Shown here: in pieces, positions 1 through 7,494 of the stretch
Position numbering within the stretch: the first letter of the stretch is position 1
Layout: the number at the start of each line of letters is the position of its first letter
Assembly (NCBI GenBank): GCA_027698105.1
Contig: JAQERH010000030.1
Coordinates: 1 to 36,891, forward strand
DNA length: 36,891 bases
From: Lachnospiraceae bacterium AM93-12TA
Lineage (GTDB): Bacteria > Bacillota > Clostridia > Lachnospirales > Lachnospiraceae
Direction: 5' to 3'
Program-made: the position numbers and the translations under genes
Notes under the pieces: generated by a model
What the model was told of the DNA's origin: nothing
Seen by the model: the letters and a program-made list of their open reading frames with translations, nothing else
Database searches by the model: none

Positions 1-54
1 AAACATTTTCATAACGTTTTGTGCCTGAGCGAAGCGAAAGGAATGGATATAAAT

Positions 55-1329
55 ATGAGAAAAGAGACATTTATTTATGGTACAGTCTGCGCTATGGCTG
101 CTGCTGGCATACTTTGTCTGGCTCCAGGCATTTTAAATATTGGAAAAAGCGTAGGAGACCGGAATCTTTTGAACCATGTGCAGATTGCGGAAGAGCTGAC
201 TTCAGAGACCAGGGAGCAGGTGGAGACGACCATGGCCAATACCTACGAAAGTCTTGGCATGAAAAAAGTTTCAGACACTGTGATTGTGACAGCAGATGCG
301 CTGCGCTATCGCAGCGCTCCGGATACTTCGGCAGATAATGTGAAAGGAACGATTCCAGGGGGGACAAGACTGGAGCGGATTTATGAGGGAAGCGGCTGGA
401 GTGTAGTAAAAACAGGGGGAGGAGAATACTATGTATCTTCTTCTTATGTAAAAAAGGCGGACAGTGTCCAGAACCAGGGAGCTTCTGCGAATCAGGATGT
501 ATCTCAGACACAGAAGCAGGACAGCGCAGGAGGACCAGGAGGCGAGACTGGTTCCGAAGCTGTTCAGGCAGCTTCTCCTCAGCAGATCGGCCTGGATGGA
601 AGTCTTCCTTATGCTGGATTTTCAAAGATCAACAGCGGAAAGGCTGTGCTTTATAAGAGTACAGCACAGAACAGGAAAAACAAGACAGTTGCAGTGAATG
701 CAGGACACGGCACAAGCGGAGGCAGCAGCGTGAAAACCCAGTGCCATCCAGACGGAAGCCCCAAGGTTACAGGAGGAACCACTGCTTCAGGCGCTGCCAT
801 GGCTGTGGCTGTATCCGGCGGCATGACATTTGCAGACGGCACAGCAGAGGCCAAGGTAACTCTGCAGATGGCGAAGATTCTGAAAGACCGTCTGCTGGCA
901 GAGGGGTATGATGTGCTGATGATCAGGGACGGGGAAGATGTGCAGCTGGACAATATTGCCAGATCTGTCCTTGCAAACTGCTATGCAGACTGCCACATTG
1001 CTCTTCACTGGGATTCTACGTCAAATGATAAGGGCTGCTTCTATATGAGTGTTCCCAGCAATGCCTCCTACCGCGCCATGGAGCCGGTCGCTTCCCACTG
1101 GCAGGATCACAACCGTCTGGGCGAGGCTTTAGTAGGCGGCCTTAGGGATGCCGGAAACAAGATTTTTTCAGGGGGATCCATGGAGATGGATCTGACTCAG
1201 ACTTCCTATTCTATAGTCCCAAGTGTGGACATTGAGCTGGGAGATAAGGGTTCCAGCCATTCCGACAGTGTTTTAAATCAGCTGGCTGACGGTTTAATAA
1301 TGGGCATTAACCGTTTTTTTGGACAGTAG
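55..1329 (+). CDS. N-acetylmuramoyl-L-alanine amidase, SH3b plus Amidase_3
   Basis: Predicted zinc amidase that cuts the MurNAc to L-Ala bond of peptidoglycan outside the membrane. A hydrophobic segment near the N-terminus (about residues 8-30) is a signal peptide or anchor. An SH3b-type wall-binding domain follows at about residues 80-125, then a Gln/Ser/Gly-rich linker. The Amidase_3 catalytic domain starts near residue 210. The zinc ligands appear to be H218 (NAGHG), E265 and H318 (LHWDS), with the catalytic Glu at 394 (DIELGDKG). There is a long insertion between the first His and the Glu. I chose ATG 55 because AAAGGA lies 12 nt upstream and the signal sequence then begins normally; ATG 43 has no spacing to that site and TTG 19 would add a charged prefix. 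The family call is firm; a role in division or sporulation cannot be told. It lies at the window edge, so its promoter is not seen. Confidence 0.88.
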   Translation: MRKETFIYGTVCAMAAAGILCLAPGILNIGKSVGDRNLLNHVQIAEELTSETREQVETTMANTYESLGMKKVSDTVIVTADALRYRSAPDTSADNVKGTIPGGTRLERIYEGSGWSVVKTGGGEYYVSSSYVKKADSVQNQGASANQDVSQTQKQDSAGGPGGETGSEAVQAASPQQIGLDGSLPYAGFSKINSGKAVLYKSTAQNRKNKTVAVNAGHGTSGGSSVKTQCHPDGSPKVTGGTTASGAAMAVAVSGGMTFADGTAEAKVTLQMAKILKDRLLAEGYDVLMIRDGEDVQLDNIARSVLANCYADCHIALHWDSTSNDKGCFYMSVPSNASYRAMEPVASHWQDHNRLGEALVGGLRDAGNKIFSGGSMEMDLTQTSYSIVPSVDIELGDKGSSHSDSVLNQLADGLIMGINRFFGQ

Positions 1330-1410
1330 AGTAAAACGTATAGGAGATATTGCCCGGATATTGCCCCACAGACGCGGAGACTGGAGAAAGTAAAAGCGGG
1401 GAAAATACAG

Positions 1411-1440
1411 TTCATATTTCCCATACCTCGTACATACCTT
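1411..1440 (+). promoter_or_regulatory. Candidate sigma-E-type sporulation promoter for the cotS-like gene
   Basis: TCATATT at 1412-1418 fits the sigma-E -35 pattern (KMATATT). After 14 nt, CATACCTT at 1433-1440 fits the -10 pattern (CATACAHT) except at one position. It lies about 40 nt before a CotS-family coat gene, which is the class of gene sigma-E transcribes in the mother cell. The match is seen directly; use by sigma-E is inferred from Bacillus consensus rules. Confidence 0.55.
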
Positions 1441-1481
1441 AGAAATAGCTAAAATGACGAAAAGGTATGGAGGGGTGAAGG

Positions 1482-2462
1482 TTGAACGACAGGAATACAG
1501 AAGTTCTGGAACAGTATGATATGGAAATTTTCTCTATCAGGAGAGGAAGAGGAGCCTGGATCTGCGAGACGGATCAGGGACTCAGACTCCTTCGGGAGTA
1601 CAAGGGAACCAACAAGCGTCTGGAGTTTGAGGAGGAGGTTTTAAATGTCCTCAGAGACAGTGGAATTCCCAGAGTGGACCAGTATGTGAGAAACAGAGAG
1701 GGAGAACTTCAGTCTGCTGGTCCGGACGGTCTCAGATACATTGTAAAGGAATGGTTTTCTGAGGCTGAGTGCGATATCAGGGACGAGAGTGAAGTGGTAA
1801 AGGCTTCCGTGCAGATTGCGAAACTTCACCGGATTCTCAGGGGCATTACACTGAGGGAGGAGTGGAACCTGGGTTCGATTCTGGCAGAACCGATGGAGGA
1901 AGAATTCAGGCGCCACAACAGGGAACTTCGGAAAGCCAGAGCTTTTATCAGCAGAAAACGGAAAAAATCAGATTTTGAGCTTTGCGTGATTGGAAATTTT
2001 GCTCCCTTTTTAGAGCAGGCGCTGGAAGCCCAGAGAGGCCTTGAGAGAATGGCCCGGGAGGGAAAGGAACCGCCCCATTATCTCTGTCATGGAGAGCTGA
2101 ATCAGCACCATATTTTAATGGGATTGAGAGATACGGCTCTGATCGAATTCAACCGGATGCATCTGGGAGTCCAGGCGGCGGATCTGTATCATTTTATCAG
2201 AAAAGTCATGGAAAAGCACAGCTGGAATCCGTCTCTCGGCATGCGCCTGTTAGAATCCTACGACCAGGTGATTTCCATGGGGGCGGCGGAACGGGAATAT
2301 CTCTATTATCTGTTCCTCTACCCGGAGAAATACTGGAAGCAGCTAAACTTTTATTACAATGCCAATAAAGCCTGGATTCCGGCCAGAAATGTGGAGAAGC
2401 TTCGAAGCCTGGAAGAGCAGCAGGAGGCGCGCAATCGGTTCCTGGGTATGATCAGAAGCTGA
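1482..2462 (+). CDS. CotS/CotI-family spore coat protein (kinase-like fold)
   Basis: 326 aa protein of the CotS-like family, which has an aminoglycoside-phosphotransferase/choline-kinase-like fold and is found in spore coats. Visible hallmarks are the N-terminal beta-rich segment followed by LLREYKGTNKRLEFEEEVL (residues about 36-54), the central YIVKEWF segment, LCHGELNQHHIL (about residue 205) in the place of the Brenner-type catalytic loop, and IEFNRMHLGVQAADLYHFIR after it. The loop has HGELNQHH where active small-molecule kinases have HGDxxxxN, so activity is uncertain. The TTG start at 1482 is set by GGAGGGG at 1469-1475. It appears monocistronic, with a sigma-E-like promoter upstream. 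The call to family is good; which Cot paralogue is not decidable. Confidence 0.8.
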   Translation: MNDRNTEVLEQYDMEIFSIRRGRGAWICETDQGLRLLREYKGTNKRLEFEEEVLNVLRDSGIPRVDQYVRNREGELQSAGPDGLRYIVKEWFSEAECDIRDESEVVKASVQIAKLHRILRGITLREEWNLGSILAEPMEEEFRRHNRELRKARAFISRKRKKSDFELCVIGNFAPFLEQALEAQRGLERMAREGKEPPHYLCHGELNQHHILMGLRDTALIEFNRMHLGVQAADLYHFIRKVMEKHSWNPSLGMRLLESYDQVISMGAAEREYLYYLFLYPEKYWKQLNFYYNANKAWIPARNVEKLRSLEEQQEARNRFLGMIRS

Positions 2463-2492
2463 TTTTGGAGCAGTCATGGCTTCACTTTTACT

Positions 2493-2521
2493 TTATTTTT
2501 CCGCTGGAATATACTATAATA
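2493..2521 (+). promoter_or_regulatory. Probable sigma-A promoter of the phosphoglucomutase gene
   Basis: A perfect TATAAT at 2516-2521 is preceded after 17 nt by TTTATT at 2493-2498, a weak -35. It stands about 80 nt before the start codon, in the gap after the cotS-like gene. Confidence 0.45.
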
Positions 2522-2600
2522 CGAGAAGAAATGTGTATTTCAAGCAATACAACGGCTGAATCAGGGCCGCAATATAGAAATGGCGCAGGAGGAATTTAGG

Positions 2601-4337
2601 ATGAAAGATTACAAAGCGATCTATGAGGAATGGCTGACCAATCCCTACTTTGACGAGGAAACGAAAGAGGAGCTTAAGGCCATCAGCGGAGACGAGAAGG
2701 AGATCAAAGAGCGTTTCTACATGGATCTGGAGTTTGGAACAGCAGGCCTTCGAGGCGTCATCGGCGCCGGAATCAACCGCATGAATGTCTATACTGTAAG
2801 GCGGGCAACCCAGGGACTGGCTGATTATATTTTAGAGCAGGGCGGAGCGGAAAAAGGTGTTGCGATTGCCTATGATTCCCGTCATATGTCTCCGGAGTTT
2901 TCTGATGAGGCAGCCCGTACCCTGGCAGCCAACGGAATCAAGGCGTACCGTTTTGAATCCCTGCGCCCTACTCCGGAGCTGTCCTTTGCTGTGAGAGAGC
3001 TGGGCTGTATTGCCGGAATCAACATCACGGCCAGCCATAATCCGCCGGAGTACAACGGCTATAAGGTCTACTGGGAAGACGGCGCCCAGTTCACACCGCC
3101 TCATGACAAGGGAGTGACAGAAAAGGTCATGGCTATTACAGATCTTTCATCTGTTAAGACCATGAGCCGGGAAGAGGCTAAGGCCAGCGGGCTTTATGTG
3201 ACAATCGGTTCTGAGATTGATGATAAATACATTGCCCAGGTAAAGGCCCAGGTAGTAAATCAGGCGGCCATTGACAGAATGCAGGATCAGATTTCTATTG
3301 TTTATACTCCCCTTCACGGCACAGGAAATATTCCGGCCCGCCGGGTGATGAAGGAGCTGGGCTTTGAGCATGTGTATGTAGTGCCGGAGCAGGAACTGCC
3401 GGACGGCAATTTCCCCACTGTAAGCTATCCGAATCCAGAGGCAGAGGAGGCATTTGAACTGGGACTCAAGCTGGCAAAGGAAAAGAATGCAGATCTGGTG
3501 CTGGCGACAGACCCGGATGCAGACCGCCTGGGAGTCTATGTGAAGGACGATAAATCAGGTGAATATATTCCGCTGACAGGAAACATGTCAGGAGCTCTGC
3601 TCTGTGACTATGTGCTGAGCCAGAAGCAGGCAAACGGCCAGCTTCCAAAGGACGGCCAGGTGGTAAAATCCATTGTTACCACTAATCTGGTAGACGCAGT
3701 AGCTGCTCATTACGGCGCAGAGCTGATAGAGGTTCTGACTGGCTTTAAGTGGATTGGAAAACAGATTTTAAAGAATGAGCAGGAGGGAAAGGGAACCTAT
3801 CTGTTCGGCATGGAGGAGAGCTATGGCTGTCTGATTGGAAGCTATGCCAGAGATAAAGATGCCATTTCCGCCACAGCAGCTCTCTGCGAGGCGGCTGCTT
3901 ACTACAAGGAAAAAGGCATGACTCTGTGGGATGCCATGATTGCCATGTACGAGAAGTATGGCTACTATAAGGATGCAGTTCAGGCTATCAGCTTAAAGGG
4001 TATCGAGGGACTGGAGAAGATTCAGAAGATCATGGAGTATTTCAGAACGAATACCCCATCTGAGTTTGCCGGAAGCAAGGTTCTTTCTGTGAGAGATTAC
4101 AAGGCAGATACCATCTGTGATACAGCTTCCGGAGAAGTAAAGCCTACCGGTCTGCCGTCCTCTAATGTGCTCTACTACGATCTGGAGGATCAGGCATGGC
4201 TCTGCGTGCGTCCTTCCGGTACAGAGCCTAAGATTAAGTTCTACTATGGTGTAAAGGGAACATCCCTGGCAGATGCAGACGAGAAGTCTGAAAAACTGGG
4301 ACAGGCTGTTCAGAAGCTGGTTGAGCCGATGCTGTAA
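2601..4337 (+). CDS. pgcA: Phospho-sugar mutase (alpha-phosphoglucomutase/phosphomannomutase)
   Basis: 578 aa cytosolic alpha-D-phosphohexomutase that interconverts glucose-1-phosphate and glucose-6-phosphate (or the mannose forms), feeding UDP-glucose and wall polysaccharide synthesis. The four domain signatures are present in order: the active serine loop TASHNP with S145, the magnesium loop DPDADR with D304, D306 and D308, the sugar loop GMEESYG (about residue 404), and the phosphate loop RPSGTEPKIKF near the C-terminus. Length fits the large bacterial PgcA class. ATG 2601 is chosen over ATG 2580 because AGGAGGA sits 7 nt before it. It has its own promoter and is followed by a set of hairpin repeats that may terminate it. 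The substrate preference cannot be read from sequence. Confidence 0.9.
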   Translation: MKDYKAIYEEWLTNPYFDEETKEELKAISGDEKEIKERFYMDLEFGTAGLRGVIGAGINRMNVYTVRRATQGLADYILEQGGAEKGVAIAYDSRHMSPEFSDEAARTLAANGIKAYRFESLRPTPELSFAVRELGCIAGINITASHNPPEYNGYKVYWEDGAQFTPPHDKGVTEKVMAITDLSSVKTMSREEAKASGLYVTIGSEIDDKYIAQVKAQVVNQAAIDRMQDQISIVYTPLHGTGNIPARRVMKELGFEHVYVVPEQELPDGNFPTVSYPNPEAEEAFELGLKLAKEKNADLVLATDPDADRLGVYVKDDKSGEYIPLTGNMSGALLCDYVLSQKQANGQLPKDGQVVKSIVTTNLVDAVAAHYGAELIEVLTGFKWIGKQILKNEQEGKGTYLFGMEESYGCLIGSYARDKDAISATAALCEAAAYYKEKGMTLWDAMIAMYEKYGYYKDAVQAISLKGIEGLEKIQKIMEYFRTNTPSEFAGSKVLSVRDYKADTICDTASGEVKPTGLPSSNVLYYDLEDQAWLCVRPSGTEPKIKFYYGVKGTSLADADEKSEKLGQAVQKLVEPML

Positions 4338-4350
4338 GAGGAAAATAGAA

Positions 4351-4450
4351 CGAGGAAAACTTTTCGGTGACTTCAGGTGGAACGAGAAAAGTTTTCCTCG
4401 TGTATCTCTTTTCGGTGACTTTAAGCGGAACAAGAAAAGTTTTCCTCGTG
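4351..4450. repeat. Two 43-nt direct repeats with 15-bp inverted arms after pgcA
   Basis: Unit 1 (4360-4402) and unit 2 (4408-4450) are near-identical and offset by 48 nt. Each ends in GAAAAGTTTTCCTCG. A reverse-complement copy of that 15-mer stands at 4351-4365, so 4351-4365 can pair with 4386-4400 or 4434-4448. A run of T at 4453-4458 follows the second unit, so the block may act as the pgcA terminator. The duplicated arm gives two alternative hairpins. Confidence 0.7.
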
Positions 4451-4472
4451 CATTTTTTCTATGCAAATTTCC

Positions 4473-4501
4473 TTGACAACCATAAAAAAATATGCTATTT
4501 T
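4473..4501 (+). promoter_or_regulatory. Strong promoter of rplJ-rplL
   Basis: Consensus TTGACA at 4473-4478 and TATTTT at 4496-4501 with 17-nt spacing. It stands just before the L10 leader and shows that rplJL here is transcribed from its own promoter. Confidence 0.7.
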
Positions 4502-4513
4502 ATTCAAGTATTG

Positions 4514-4624
4514 ACTGCCTAAGACAGCAGGTGCCGTAAGGCATAAGGTGAAGACGCCTGCCGAGGAAACGTACACTTACTGATGTAAATTGTGCCTCCC
4601 TGTCTTGTGCAGGGAGGTTTTTTC
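4514..4624 (+). ncRNA. Ribosomal protein L10 leader (autoregulatory attenuator)
   Basis: The 5' untranslated region has the typical L10-leader core: AAGACAGCAGGTG (4520-4532), a small GCCGTAAGGC hairpin, then GACGCCTGCCGAGG (4552-4565) pairing back to the CAGG strand. It lies directly before rplJ. In Bacillus the L10(L12)4 complex binds this leader and promotes transcription attenuation; the terminator hairpin seen at its 3' end fits that mechanism. The exact ends are approximate. Confidence 0.8.
4595..4624 (+). terminator. Attenuator terminator inside the rplJ leader
   Basis: CCTCCCTG (4595-4602) pairs with CAGGGAGG (4610-4617) around a 7-nt loop and is followed by seven T. It lies 54 nt upstream of the rplJ start, so read-through is needed for expression; this is the expected output device of the L10 leader. 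Confidence 0.85.
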
Positions 4625-4678
4625 TGTAAGACTCCTGGCGGTTCATACGACGAAAATAAAACAGGAGGTAAACCATTC

Positions 4679-5167
4679 ATGGCAAAAGTTGAGTTAAAGC
4701 AGCCTATCGTTGCTGAGATTTCTGAGTTACTCAATGGCGCAAAGTCTGCAGTAGTTGTTGACTACCGTGGATTAACTGTTGAGCAGGATACACAGCTTCG
4801 TAAGCAGTTAAGAGAAGCTGGTGTTACTTACAAGGTATACAAGAACACCATGATTCGCTTTGCTGCAAAGGGAACTGAGTTCGAAGCTTTAGAGCCGCAT
4901 CTGGAAGGACCTACAGCTTTAGCTGTATCCAAGGAAGATGCTACTGCTCCGGCAAGAGTATTAGCTGAGTTTGCTAAGAAGGCAGACAAGTTAGAGTTAA
5001 AGGCCGGTGTTGTAGAGGGCACATACTACGATGCGAAGGGAATTCAGGTTATCGCTACTATCCCGTCCAGAGAAGTTCTTCTCGGAAAGTTACTGGGAAG
5101 CATCCAGTCCCCAATCGCAAACTTTGCACGCGTTATCAACCAGATCGCAGAGGCAAAGGAGGCTTAA
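4679..5167 (+). CDS. rplJ: 50S ribosomal protein L10
   Basis: 162 aa, the normal length. It anchors the L7/L12 stalk to 23S rRNA and, with L12, autoregulates its operon. The N-terminal rRNA-binding domain is clear (MAKVELKQPIVAEI, then VVVDYRGLTVEQDTQLRKQL), followed by VYKNTMIRFA, the GPTALAVS stretch, and a C-terminal helix (LLGSIQSPIANFARVINQIAE) that carries the L12 dimers. ATG 4679 has AGGAGG 10 nt upstream; a longer reading from 4592 would translate through the attenuator and is rejected. The codon choice is that of a highly expressed gene. It is followed by rplL after 130 nt. The usual neighbours rplK, rplA and rpoB are absent. Confidence 0.97.
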   Translation: MAKVELKQPIVAEISELLNGAKSAVVVDYRGLTVEQDTQLRKQLREAGVTYKVYKNTMIRFAAKGTEFEALEPHLEGPTALAVSKEDATAPARVLAEFAKKADKLELKAGVVEGTYYDAKGIQVIATIPSREVLLGKLLGSIQSPIANFARVINQIAEAKEA

Positions 5168-5168
5168 T

Positions 5169-5262
5169 TTCTCATATGATATGGGCTGCATAGCCGCATA
5201 GAGAAAGAGCCGTCTGATTTTTCGTAAGAATCAGAAAGAAGCCGGGAAAGCCGGCAGAACCA
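5169..5262 (+). other. Structured rplJ-rplL intercistronic region
   Basis: The 130-nt gap can form several hairpins: TTTCTC (5168-5173) with GAGAAA (about 5200-5206) enclosing GGCTGCATAGCC, then CTGATTTTTCGTAAGAATCAG (about 5214-5233), then GCCGG-GAAAG-CCGGC (about 5240-5254). No T run follows, so it is not an obvious terminator. It may affect processing or rplL translation, which must exceed rplJ fourfold. Confidence 0.4.
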
Positions 5263-5297
5263 TATTTTAAAACATTAATAAACAGGAGGAAATTAAA

Positions 5298-5672
5298 ATG
5301 GCAAAGTTAACAACAGCTGAGTTCATTGAGGCTATTAAAGAGTTATCCGTATTAGAGTTAAACGAGCTTGTAAAGGCTTGCGAGGAAGAGTTTGGTGTAT
5401 CCGCAGCAGCAGGCGTTGTAGTTGCAGCAGCAGGCGGCGCAGGCGAGGCAGCTGAGGAGAAGACAGAGTTCGACGTAGAGCTGACAGAGGTTGGCGCTAA
5501 CAAGGTTAAGGTTATCAAGGTTGTTCGTGAGGCTACAGGTCTTGGCTTAAAGGAAGCTAAGGAAGTAGTTGACGGAGCTCCGAAGGTAGTTAAGGCTGGC
5601 GTTTCCAAGGAAGAGGCTGAGGACCTTAAGGCAAAGTTAGAGGCAGAGGGAGCAAAGATTACATTAAAGTAA
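5298..5672 (+). CDS. rplL: 50S ribosomal protein L7/L12
   Basis: 124 aa, the expected size. It forms the dimeric stalk protein that recruits translation factors. The N-terminal dimerisation helices ([21 protein letters not shown]) lead into an Ala/Val/Gly-rich hinge (about residues 36-52), then the conserved C-terminal domain with [32 protein letters not shown] and [13 protein letters not shown]. Start ATG 5298 has AGGAGGA 8 nt upstream. A strong terminator follows, so the operon ends here rather than running into rpoBC. Confidence 0.97.
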   Translation: MAKLTTAEFIEAIKELSVLELNELVKACEEEFGVSAAAGVVVAAAGGAGEAAEEKTEFDVELTEVGANKVKVIKVVREATGLGLKEAKEVVDGAPKVVKAGVSKEEAEDLKAKLEAEGAKITLK

Positions 5673-5716
5673 TTTATTGCCATTCTATACAAACTAAATG
5701 CATTACAATGAAAAAG

Positions 5717-5751
5717 AGTCCGAGACGTGTTGCGCGTTTCGGACTTTTTTT
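5717..5751 (+). terminator. Rho-independent terminator of rplJL
   Basis: AGTCCGAGACG (5717-5727) pairs with CGTTTCGGACT (5735-5745) with one G-U pair, followed by seven T. It sits 44 nt after the rplL stop. Confidence 0.9.
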
Positions 5752-5849
5752 CGTTTCTGTATCAAAAACAGGAATATTCTAAATTGAGATGAAAATTTTG
5801 GAATTTTTTTGTATAATAGTATGTAATTGAGTACGAGGGAGGGTATAGG

Positions 5850-6638
5850 ATGAACGTATCAGAGACAATTAAAACAAGAACTTCGCTGCGGATTTACGAT
5901 GACAGGATGATTTCAGATTCGGATCTGGATCAGATTTTAGAGGCGGCATTTCTGGCGCCGACAGCTGGAAATCAGCAGCTCTATTCGATTATTGTAATTA
6001 AAAGCCAGGAGACGAAGGATAAGCTTTCTAAAAGCTGTGACAACCAGCCGTTTATTGCCAAGGCCCCGGTGCTTCTGCTGTTTGTAGCTGATCAGCAGAA
6101 ATGGTTTGATTATTACAAGTCAAAGGGCTGTGAGGCCTTTGCATCCAGGGAGGAGGGACTTTCCTGGGAGGAGCCTAATGAATCAGACTTGATGCTCTCC
6201 ATTGAAGATACGATGATTGCTGCTCAGAATGCAGTTCTGATGGCAGAATCTCTGGGAATCGGTTCCTGTTATATTGGGGATATCCTGGAAAACTATGAGT
6301 ATCACAAGGAGCTGTTCCAGCTGCCGAAGCATGCTGTTCCTATTTCCCTGCTGTGCCTGGGATATTACAGAGAAGGCCACAAGCGTGTATACAGAAAAAG
6401 ATTCGACAAAAAATATGTAGCTTTCGAGGAAACCTATAGGAGACTGTCTGACGAGGAGCTGGACGACATGTTTGCCGAAAAGGCGTCTGGGTTTGTGAAA
6501 GGGCCGGCCATTACAGCTGATAATTTTGCCCAGGCTTTCTATAAGAGAAAGACGGGAGCGGCATTTTCCAAGGAAATGGCCAGATCGGTGAGAGCCATGC
6601 TGAGGTCCTACGCAGGAACGCAGGAAGACGAGGCGTAG
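5850..6638 (+). CDS. Nitroreductase-family flavoprotein
   Basis: 262 aa, FMN-dependent oxidoreductase of the nitroreductase superfamily, probably using NAD(P)H to reduce nitro, quinone or flavin substrates. The N-terminus has the usual FMN-phosphate pattern (IKTRTSLRIYDDRMISD, residues 6-22), followed by AFLAPTAGNQQLYSIIVI (about 33-50). The middle has DTMIAAQNAVLMAESLGIGSCYIG (about 116-139) and PKHAVPISLLCLGY. This resembles the larger NfsA/FRP-like branch rather than the 200-aa type. GGGAGGG lies upstream of ATG 5850, and a TATAAT at 5812-5817 is a likely -10 without a clear -35. The natural substrate is unknown. The next gene follows after 90 nt. Confidence 0.85.
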   Translation: MNVSETIKTRTSLRIYDDRMISDSDLDQILEAAFLAPTAGNQQLYSIIVIKSQETKDKLSKSCDNQPFIAKAPVLLLFVADQQKWFDYYKSKGCEAFASREEGLSWEEPNESDLMLSIEDTMIAAQNAVLMAESLGIGSCYIGDILENYEYHKELFQLPKHAVPISLLCLGYYREGHKRVYRKRFDKKYVAFEETYRRLSDEELDDMFAEKASGFVKGPAITADNFAQAFYKRKTGAAFSKEMARSVRAMLRSYAGTQEDEA

Positions 6639-6728
6639 AGGCTGGCGTCTGCAGGCAGCGGAAGTTAGAGGTTCAGGAGCGTGCGGCATAGAAAGCAGCG
6701 CGGTAAAAGCCAGATACAGGAGAAGAAC

Positions 6729-7382
6729 ATGGAAAAACAGAAATTAGAGGAACAGCTCAGGCAGTTTCGGGAGGCAGTTTCCAACGCGTCCTGTCTTTTG
6801 ATCGGTGTGGGAGGCGAGTGGGAGGCTGGAGTGAAGTATACTGCCCAGGAGCTTAAAGAAGCGTACCAGGCGCTCTGCTCTCTGACAGAGGGCAAGGATT
6901 ACTTTATTATCACAACAGTGACAGATGGTTTAATCCGGGAAAATGCGCCGGATCAGGGCCGCATTACAGCCCCCTGCGGCAATGAGCAGTGGAAGCAGTG
7001 CAGCAAAGCCTGTACGAAGGACATCTGGGAGCCGGGGGAGATTTCAGACGGTATCTGTCCCCACTGCGGCGCGCCTCTGACTGGCAATACGATTTTTGCA
7101 GACACTTATATTGAAGAGGGGTATCTGCCTCAGTGGAAAGCTTACCAGGAATGGCTTGGAAGAACCCTGAACAGGGAGCTTCTGGCAGTGGAGCTGGGAG
7201 AGGATTTTCAGCTTCCAAAACTGATTCGGTGGCCATTTGAAAAAACGGTATTTTTTAATAAAAAGGCGCATATGTATCGGGTGAACGAAACTTTTGCCCA
7301 GATTTCAGAAGATATTGGGGATAGGGCAGTTTCTGTGAAGATGAATTCTGTAGATTTTATCAGAATGGCTGCGAAGGGCTGA
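6729..7382 (+). CDS. Sirtuin (SIR2)-like protein, probably catalytically altered
   Basis: 217 aa. The order of motifs matches the clostridial Sir2 group: a Rossmann-start LIGVGGEW (about residue 24) in place of GAGxS, FIITTVTDGLIRE (about 58-70) where sirtuins have TxNxDGL, then PCGNEQWKQCSKAC (about 83-96) and CPHCGAPL (about 110-117), which together give a CxxxC/CxxC zinc site, then VELGED and LPKLIRWPFE near the C-terminus. The catalytic His expected just before the first Cys cluster is not present, and the NAD-binding GAG-S loop is changed. It could bind NAD or ADP-ribose without deacylating, or be a divergent enzyme. ATG 6729 has AGGAGAAG directly upstream, so the 16-residue upstream extension is not used. 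It lies between a nitroreductase and ung. Confidence 0.6.
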   Translation: MEKQKLEEQLRQFREAVSNASCLLIGVGGEWEAGVKYTAQELKEAYQALCSLTEGKDYFIITTVTDGLIRENAPDQGRITAPCGNEQWKQCSKACTKDIWEPGEISDGICPHCGAPLTGNTIFADTYIEEGYLPQWKAYQEWLGRTLNRELLAVELGEDFQLPKLIRWPFEKTVFFNKKAHMYRVNETFAQISEDIGDRAVSVKMNSVDFIRMAAKG

Positions 7383-7425
7383 TACATGGAACCCTGGCAA
7401 TTTGTAAAAAACTGACGGGGAATCA

Positions 7426-7454
7426 TTGTCTATTCTGCCGCTCTGTGTTAATAT
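7426..7454 (+). promoter_or_regulatory. Probable promoter for ung-uppP
   Basis: TTGTCT (7426-7431) and TAATAT (7449-7454) are separated by 17 nt. It lies 40 nt before the ung start, in a 112-nt gap. Confidence 0.45.
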
Positions 7455-7494
7455 TTTAGAGTGTGAAAGCTGTAAAACGAAAGAGAGGTAGAAC

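Noticed and set aside
4592..4678. N-terminal extension of rplJ
   Set aside because: It would translate the attenuator stem; the standard L10 start with AGGAGG is at 4679.
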